A stretch of DNA of 35,237 nt from a virus, in the IMG/VR virus record IMGVR_UViG_3300045936_000143, positions 1 through 35,237 of that record, one strand, 5' to 3'. Below are positions 30,956-35,237 of the stretch, piece after piece. Both the position numbers and the translations under genes were made by a program. Below the pieces are notes generated by a model. It ran no database searches. It had not been told where the DNA came from and saw only the letters and a program-made list of their open reading frames with translations. The stretch's first letter is position 1. Each line of letters starts with the position of its first letter.

Positions 30956-31467
30956 ATCGCCTGCGCGGGAATCCAGGGAAACGGCGTCAGGGCCGAGAGC
31001 CGGCGCCGACGCAGTTGCCCACCGTGCGCGCGCCCAGCTGGCTCGATGCGCTCGCGAAAACCGAATGGCGACGGCTCGAGCCGGAGCTGGTCCGGCTCGG
31101 CATGTTGACCCTGCTCGACGTCAGCAAATTCGCGGCGTACTGCCGCTGGTATGCGCGGTGGCGGCGGTATGAAGACCGCTTGACCGCGCTCGCGCGGACG
31201 AAGCGCGGGGAGCTGCTCACGTCGAAGGCGGGGGCCGTGCATCCGCATCCGCTCGTCGCGATGGCCAAGCACGCGGCCGAGATGATGAATCGCTTCGGAT
31301 CGCAGTTCGGCCTCTCGCCCTCGGACCGCGCGGGTCTCAGCCTGCCGCTGGACCCGACCGCGCCGGTGCATGACCGGCCCGACCAGCCACCGCGGCCGCC
31401 GCGGGATGAATTCGAGGATTTCCTGACCCGATCACGCGCCGCGGGGACCGATGCGCCGTCCGCGTGA
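30916..31467 (+). CDS. terS: P27-family terminase small subunit, start probably ACG
   Basis: The terminase small subunit recognises phage DNA for packaging. RLRGNPGKRR at the N-terminus and the helical core with CRWYARWRRYEDRL fit the P27 family. The family N-terminal motif (GRRGPRKTPTALNRLRGNP) begins upstream of the first usual start, TTG 30952. The frame is open back to 30895, and an ACG at 30916 stands exactly where the initiator Met is expected, six bases after GAGGAG. The start is therefore either the rare ACG or an altered ATG, with TTG 30952 as fallback. It overlaps terL by 17 bases. Confidence 0.72.
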   Translation, partial: TGRRGPRKTPTALNRLRGNPGKRRQGREPAPTQLPTVRAPSWLDALAKTEWRRLEPELVRLGMLTLLDVSKFAAYCRWYARWRRYEDRLTALARTKRGELLTSKAGAVHPHPLVAMAKHAAEMMNRFGSQFGLSPSDRAGLSLPLDPTAPVHDRPDQPPRPPRDEFEDFLTRSRAAGTDAPSA

Positions 31468-33172
31468 ATGGCGCCAGGCGATCGCGCGCGCGACGAAGGC
31501 CGGTTGGGACCCCGCGGCGATTGGTGATTGGCAGGATGTTCGCGCCGTCCTCGATGGGTGCTGGTTCCACGCGGTCGCCGCGGATCATGTCGTCGAGTTC
31601 TTTCGCCGCTACCTGCGGCACTCAAAGGGGCAGTGGGCGGGTCGAGCGTTCGAGCTGCTCGCGTGGGAAGAGGCGGCGCTGCGGCGCCTCTTCGGCTGGA
31701 AACGACGCGACGGGACGCGGCGCTTCCGCCGCGGCGGGATCTGGATTGCGAAAAAGAACGGCAAGTCGACGCTCGCGGCGGGGATCGAGCTCTATCTCCT
31801 CGTCGCCGATCATGAGCCAGGCGCGGAAGTCTACAGTGCGGCCAACGACCGCGGCCAGGCGGGCATCATCTACGACGAGGCCGCGAACATGGCGCGCACG
31901 TCGCCGGCGCTGCGCCAGCGGTTGCAGCCGGTCGACAGCCGCAAGACGATCGCTTTTCCCGGCATGGCGGCGAAGCTACAGGCGCTGTCGGCCGATGTTC
32001 CGACGAAGGAAGGCCTCAACGCTCACGGGGTGATCAACGATGAGCTCCACGCGCGCCGCGATCGGGGCCTGTGGGACACGCTCGCCTACGCCGGCGCGAG
32101 TCGTCGCCAGCCGCTGAATCTCTCGATTTCTACCGCCGGCCTCGCCGATGAGACCTCCATCGCCTGGGAGCAGTATCGGTACGCCACGAACGTGATCGAG
32201 GGCGGCCGTGGCCGCGGGGAACACGGCCTCCAGGACTGGGCGTTCTTTGCGCTGATCTATGAAGCCGATCCAAAGGACGATTGGACCGATCCGGCGACGT
32301 GGCAGAAAGCGAACCCAAGTTTTGGGGTCACGATTGATCCCCAGACCTTCGCCGAAGAGTGCCGCGAAGCGCAGCACGAACCGCGAAAAGAGAACGCGTT
32401 CCGGCGCTATCGGCTCAATCAGTGGGTGCAGCAGCAGACGCGCTGGATTCCACTCGAGATCTGGGACGCGAACCACGTCCACCCGGTGCAGGCGTCGGCC
32501 CTCCCCGGCGCGGTGGCGCGCGGCGGCCTGGATCTCGGCTCGGTCAGCGACCTGTCCGCCTGGATCCTGCTGTTCGACTGTCCGCACGATCCCGAGGCGC
32601 TCGACGTCCTCGCACGGTTCTGGGTGCCCGAGGCGGCCTTGGTGTCCGCCTCCGAGGCGAGGCGCCGTCGTGCGGGCCGTCGTCCTGCGAACCCGAACGC
32701 GCAGCTCTATCAGCAGTGGGTCACGGATGGCTATCTCGAGACGACCCCAGGCGAGGTGACCGATTACGACTTCATCGAAGCGGCGATCATCGAGGACGCG
32801 CAGCGCTTCGATCTCCGCAGCCTGGCCATCGATCGACTCTTTCAGGGGCAGGCCGTGTCGAATCACCTCACCGACGAAGGCCTGACGGTCGTGGCGATGG
32901 GACAGGGCTTCCTGTCGATGGGCGCACCGATGAAAGAGTTCGAGCGCCAGTGGACGTCTCGGCGGATCCATCACGGCCAGCACCCGATTCTGCGGTGGAT
33001 GGCGGGCAACTGCGAAGTGAAGGCGGACCCGCACGGCAACCTGAAGATCGTGAAGCCGCAGTCTCACGATCCGCGGAAGGTCGACGGATTGGTCGCGCTG
33101 GTGATGGCGCTGGACCAGGTCACCCGCGACGACGAGGCACCGGCCGAGGATCCCGATCTCGTGGTCGCCTGA
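31451..33172 (+). CDS. terL: Terminase large subunit
   Basis: A 573-residue DNA-packaging motor. Walker A is AKKNGKST (residues 100-107). Walker B is VINDELHA (D197, E198). The nuclease domain starts with D361 (GLDLGSVSD), has D461 (AIDRLFQG) and D545 (KVDGLVAL), the three acidic residues of the RNase-H-like cutting site. The size is normal for the HK97-type/Terminase_1 group. An HNH gene follows two bases later. Confidence 0.94.
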   Translation: MRRPREWRQAIARATKAGWDPAAIGDWQDVRAVLDGCWFHAVAADHVVEFFRRYLRHSKGQWAGRAFELLAWEEAALRRLFGWKRRDGTRRFRRGGIWIAKKNGKSTLAAGIELYLLVADHEPGAEVYSAANDRGQAGIIYDEAANMARTSPALRQRLQPVDSRKTIAFPGMAAKLQALSADVPTKEGLNAHGVINDELHARRDRGLWDTLAYAGASRRQPLNLSISTAGLADETSIAWEQYRYATNVIEGGRGRGEHGLQDWAFFALIYEADPKDDWTDPATWQKANPSFGVTIDPQTFAEECREAQHEPRKENAFRRYRLNQWVQQQTRWIPLEIWDANHVHPVQASALPGAVARGGLDLGSVSDLSAWILLFDCPHDPEALDVLARFWVPEAALVSASEARRRRAGRRPANPNAQLYQQWVTDGYLETTPGEVTDYDFIEAAIIEDAQRFDLRSLAIDRLFQGQAVSNHLTDEGLTVVAMGQGFLSMGAPMKEFERQWTSRRIHHGQHPILRWMAGNCEVKADPHGNLKIVKPQSHDPRKVDGLVALVMALDQVTRDDEAPAEDPDLVVA

Positions 33173-33174
33173 CG

Positions 33175-33564
33175 ATGCCGACCGGGCCCGCCCGCCGCTG
33201 TCGGACGCCAGGCTGCCGCGCGCTGGTCGCGTGGGGCGCATCGCCCTGGTGTCTGCCCTGCCGCCGGCGCCGTGAGCAGGGACGCGGCTCGGCGGCCGAT
33301 CGGGGGTACACGGCGGCGTGGGCACGCTACTCCCGGCAGTGGCTGGCGCGCTATCCGTGGTGTGGGATGCGCCAGGACGGCGCCCTGCACGCCGAGCACA
33401 GTCGGTGCGTCCAGGAGGGGCGGCGCGTCCGCGCGACCTGCACCGATCACATTCGGGCAATTCGCGACGGCGGCGCGGTGTTCGACCCCGCCAACCATCA
33501 ATCGCTCTGCGGCGCGTGCAATCGCCGGAAAGCCATCGCCTACGAAGGGGGCTTCGGCCGATGA
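33175..33564 (+). CDS. HNH endonuclease
   Basis: A 129-residue HNH enzyme located directly after terL. CRTPGCR and CLPCR form the first metal site. A helical region (RGYTAAWARYSRQWLARYPWCG) and Cys groups follow, then TDHIRAIRDGG and NHQSLCGACNRRK complete the HNH fold. HNH proteins near terminase work in cos-type packaging. The short homologue at 30534 lacks the middle part. Confidence 0.85.
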   Translation: MPTGPARRCRTPGCRALVAWGASPWCLPCRRRREQGRGSAADRGYTAAWARYSRQWLARYPWCGMRQDGALHAEHSRCVQEGRRVRATCTDHIRAIRDGGAVFDPANHQSLCGACNRRKAIAYEGGFGR

Positions 33565-33576
33565 CCCCGCCTCGCC

Positions 33577-33621
33577 GGCGAGGAGGTGGGCGCGGACGAT
33601 CCCGATCTGGTCGTCGCCTAA
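33577..33621 (+). other. Echo of the terL 3' end after the HNH gene
   Basis: In frame with the HNH gene but after its stop, this DNA reads GEEVGADDPDLVVA-stop. TerL itself ends with AEDPDLVVA-stop; 23 of 27 bases match around the shared part. This suggests that the HNH gene was inserted near the end of terL, with a piece of the end left behind. The rest of 33565-33769 has no convincing gene. Confidence 0.5.
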
Positions 33622-33769
33622 ATGAACGACCACGCACGTCTGAGCTGACCTCTGCACCCTCTCGCGTGCGCCGCGTGGCAACCGCGGGTTAAGCGATGGC
33701 AGGTATTGAACCTGAGACTGCGCGCCGGTTGCACGACGCGTGTGCGTGGTCGAGGCCGATCCTACGGCT

Positions 33770-34021
33770 TTACGAGAACGGCGTGAACCGGCGCCGCTTG
33801 CCGCAGAGACACCAGTCGCCGACCACGGCGCCCTCGCGGAAGTAATGGGTCGACCCCACGTCGCCGCTGCGGTCGCACCGCGGCGGCGCTGGGGCGGCCG
33901 CAGTGGGCGGCGTGGGAACCGACGGCGCGGCCTCGGTGTCCAGGGCGCGGGAGAGTTGCGCGCGGCGGCTGGCGGCGAGCGCGGCCTGGCGCTCGCGCGC
34001 GCGGTGGCGGACGTTGCGCAT
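33770..34021 (-). CDS. Small Cys-containing protein on the minus strand
   Basis: An 83-residue protein. It has a basic helical N-terminus (RERQAALAASRRAQL), a Pro/Ala linker, then CDRSGDVG and WCLCGKRRRF with Cys spaced for metal binding. It runs against the direction of the late genes, opposite a small RHH gene. It may be a moron. Confidence 0.5.
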   Translation of the reverse strand: MRNVRHRARERQAALAASRRAQLSRALDTEAAPSVPTPPTAAAPAPPRCDRSGDVGSTHYFREGAVVGDWCLCGKRRRFTPFS

Positions 34022-34025
34022 GGCG

Positions 34026-34031
34026 TATAAT
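34026..34031 (+). promoter_or_regulatory. -10 box TATAAT before the RHH gene
   Basis: A perfect TATAAT lies ten bases before the ATG at 34042, giving a leader of about 4 nt. No convincing -35 was seen. Confidence 0.45.
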
Positions 34032-34041
34032 ATGGGCCGCT

Positions 34042-34236
34042 ATGCCCGATGCCGCACGTCGACCCGGGCGCCCTCCCCTCGACCGGACCGATCCCGGTCC
34101 GTCGGTCACCGTTTCGATTCGCTTGCCGTCGCGCACCTACGATCGCGTCTGCCAATGCGCGACTGCCGGCGGCGTCTCAGTGCCGGAAGTGCTCCGGCGC
34201 GCTTGGCGCGCGTCGGATGATGCCGACGACGACTGA
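34042..34236 (+). CDS. Ribbon-helix-helix DNA-binding protein
   Basis: A 64-residue protein with a disordered basic start and a RHH core: VTVSIRLPSRTYDRVCQCA, then GVSVPEVLRRAWRA. This is the CopG/Arc type of DNA-binding dimer. It probably controls nearby promoters. It has its own -10 box, so it may be expressed separately from late genes. Confidence 0.65.
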   Translation: MPDAARRPGRPPLDRTDPGPSVTVSIRLPSRTYDRVCQCATAGGVSVPEVLRRAWRASDDADDD

Positions 34237-34274
34237 CCGCCTTCCGACAATTTTGAAATAAAAAATCACGCTCG

Positions 34275-34287
34275 ACGGCTGAGCCGT
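34275..34287. promoter_or_regulatory. Inverted repeat before the portal operon
   Basis: ACGGCT and AGCCGT face each other around one G, next to an AT-rich stretch (34249-34268). As it lies between the RHH gene and the portal operon it could be an RHH operator. Only one copy was found. Confidence 0.35.
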
Positions 34288-34309
34288 GGCACCGTGACCG
34301 GCGTCTCCC

Positions 34310-34540
34310 ATGTTCGCGTGGCTGATGTGGTGGCGGCCGCCGGCGCTCCTGCGCGTCGTGCTGGTGAACCTGAAGGAACCGACTGACGAAGCGCTCCGCG
34401 GCGTGCTCTGGTCCAGCCGCGGGCCCTGGTTGCAATTGCGCGAGGCCGCGATTGTGCCCGCGCACGGTGATGCGCAGCCGATCGATGGCGAAGTGCTCGT
34501 GCCGCGCGACAACGTCGCCTTCATCCAGGTGGTGCCCTGA
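34310..34540 (+). CDS. Small protein upstream of portal
   Basis: A 76-residue protein with a hydrophobic, Trp-rich start (MFAWLMWWRPPALLRVVLVN) and a beta-rich end (IDGEVLVPRDNVAFIQVV). Small proteins of this kind often come before HK97-type portals. Its stop overlaps the portal ATG. Confidence 0.6.
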   Translation: MFAWLMWWRPPALLRVVLVNLKEPTDEALRGVLWSSRGPWLQLREAAIVPAHGDAQPIDGEVLVPRDNVAFIQVVP

Positions 34541-35237
34541 TGCCGATTGTCCAGTCCCGCGGCACCCTGCGCTCGGTGGAGCGGTCGCCGGCCGCGCCGG
34601 CGATCGGGCCGAGTCGCTCGGGCCTCGACGTGCCGTGCGGCGCGACCTATGCGGCGATCTACCGGACGCAGCCGAGCGTCCGCACCGTCGTGTCCTTCCT
34701 GGCGCGCAACGTGGCGGACCTCGGGCTGCACGTCTTTCGGCGCGTGTCGGATATCGATCGCGTCTACCTCATCGACCACGAGCTCGCGACCTGGATCGCG
34801 AAGCCGAACCCGGCGATGACGCACTACCGCATGGTCGAGAACCTCATGAACGACATGGGGGTGTTCTTCAACGGCTACTGGTTGAAGCTCCGCGGCGACC
34901 CGACGCGCCTGTGGTTCGTGCGGCTGCCGCCCGAGACGGTCACCGTCGATGGCTGGCTCCTGCCGTCGGTGTTCTGGTGGACGCTGCCGGATGGCAACGT
35001 CGTCGAGTTGAAGCCACGTGACGTCGTGCACTTCAACGGCTACGACCCGGACAACCCGCTGATGGGGCTGTCGCCGATCGAAACCTTGCGGCAGATCCTC
35101 GCCGAGGAGGCCAACGCGACGCTGTACCGGCGCGCCTACTACGCGAACAGCTCTCGCGTGGAGGGCGTGATCACACGGCCGGCCGGCGCGCCCAAGTGGA
35201 CGCCGGAGCAGAAGTCGGCCTTCCGCGAGCAGTGGCA
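34540..35237 (+). CDS. HK97-type portal protein, 3' end missing
   Basis: The portal forms the DNA gate at the head vertex. The 232 residues present have the typical features: SVRTVVSFLARNVADLGLHV near the start, an AKPNPAMTHYRMVENLM helix, the NGYWLKLRGDP turn, and DVVHFNGYDPDNPLMGLSPI. The ATG overlaps the previous stop (TGATG). The gene runs over the window edge; capsid sequence is expected next. Confidence 0.93.
   Translation, partial: MPIVQSRGTLRSVERSPAAPAIGPSRSGLDVPCGATYAAIYRTQPSVRTVVSFLARNVADLGLHVFRRVSDIDRVYLIDHELATWIAKPNPAMTHYRMVENLMNDMGVFFNGYWLKLRGDPTRLWFVRLPPETVTVDGWLLPSVFWWTLPDGNVVELKPRDVVHFNGYDPDNPLMGLSPIETLRQILAEEANATLYRRAYYANSSRVEGVITRPAGAPKWTPEQKSAFREQW

Overview
The window is almost entirely the genome of a temperate tailed bacteriophage of the HK97/lambda-like siphovirus type. 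It is very GC-rich, with dense, overlapping genes. The portal gene runs off the right edge and the major capsid gene runs in from the left edge. These genes are normally neighbours, so the window looks like a circularly permuted or concatemeric phage genome lacking only the end of the portal, probably a protease, and the start of the capsid gene. Tail genes and integrase meet at an attachment-like site in the middle with no host DNA between them, so this is not an integrated prophage. The host cannot be fixed from sequence; a high-GC soil or sediment bacterium is likely.

Layout. 1-4433: capsid, head-tail connector and completion genes, and a major tail protein gene interrupted by a compact group I self-splicing intron (3537-3769). 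4444-7539: tail assembly chaperone with a -1 frameshift site, and tape measure. 7542-11624: tail hub, a fibre-like protein and a stand-alone copy of the hub N-terminal domain, carrying an exact 351-bp repeat. 11685-13241: holin-like protein, a SLATT-like two-helix membrane protein, a proline-rich peptide and a secreted protein on the minus strand. 13242-13764: attachment region with a decayed tRNA-Arg(UCU) flanked by paired repeats. 13765-18575 (minus strand): integrase, a HicAB toxin-antitoxin pair, small zinc-ribbon genes and a CI-like repressor. 18618-28139 (plus strand): Cro-like and excisionase-like proteins, a Cas4-like nuclease, a replication-type protein, RusA resolvase, a metallopeptidase and many small accessory genes. 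28174-30454: a second tail-fibre module with collagen-like repeats. 30534-35237: HNH nuclease, small and large terminase, second HNH nuclease, a small regulator and the portal.

How it works together. The repressor/Cro switch sits between divergent promoters and separates the leftward lysogeny arm (integrase, HicAB) from the rightward lytic arm (recombination, late genes). Several regulators and accessory genes have a -10 box 6-10 nt from the start codon, suggesting leaderless mRNAs. Production of the main tail tube protein must depend on RNA splicing, because the unspliced frame stops after 58 codons. No endolysin, DNA polymerase or helicase was recognised.
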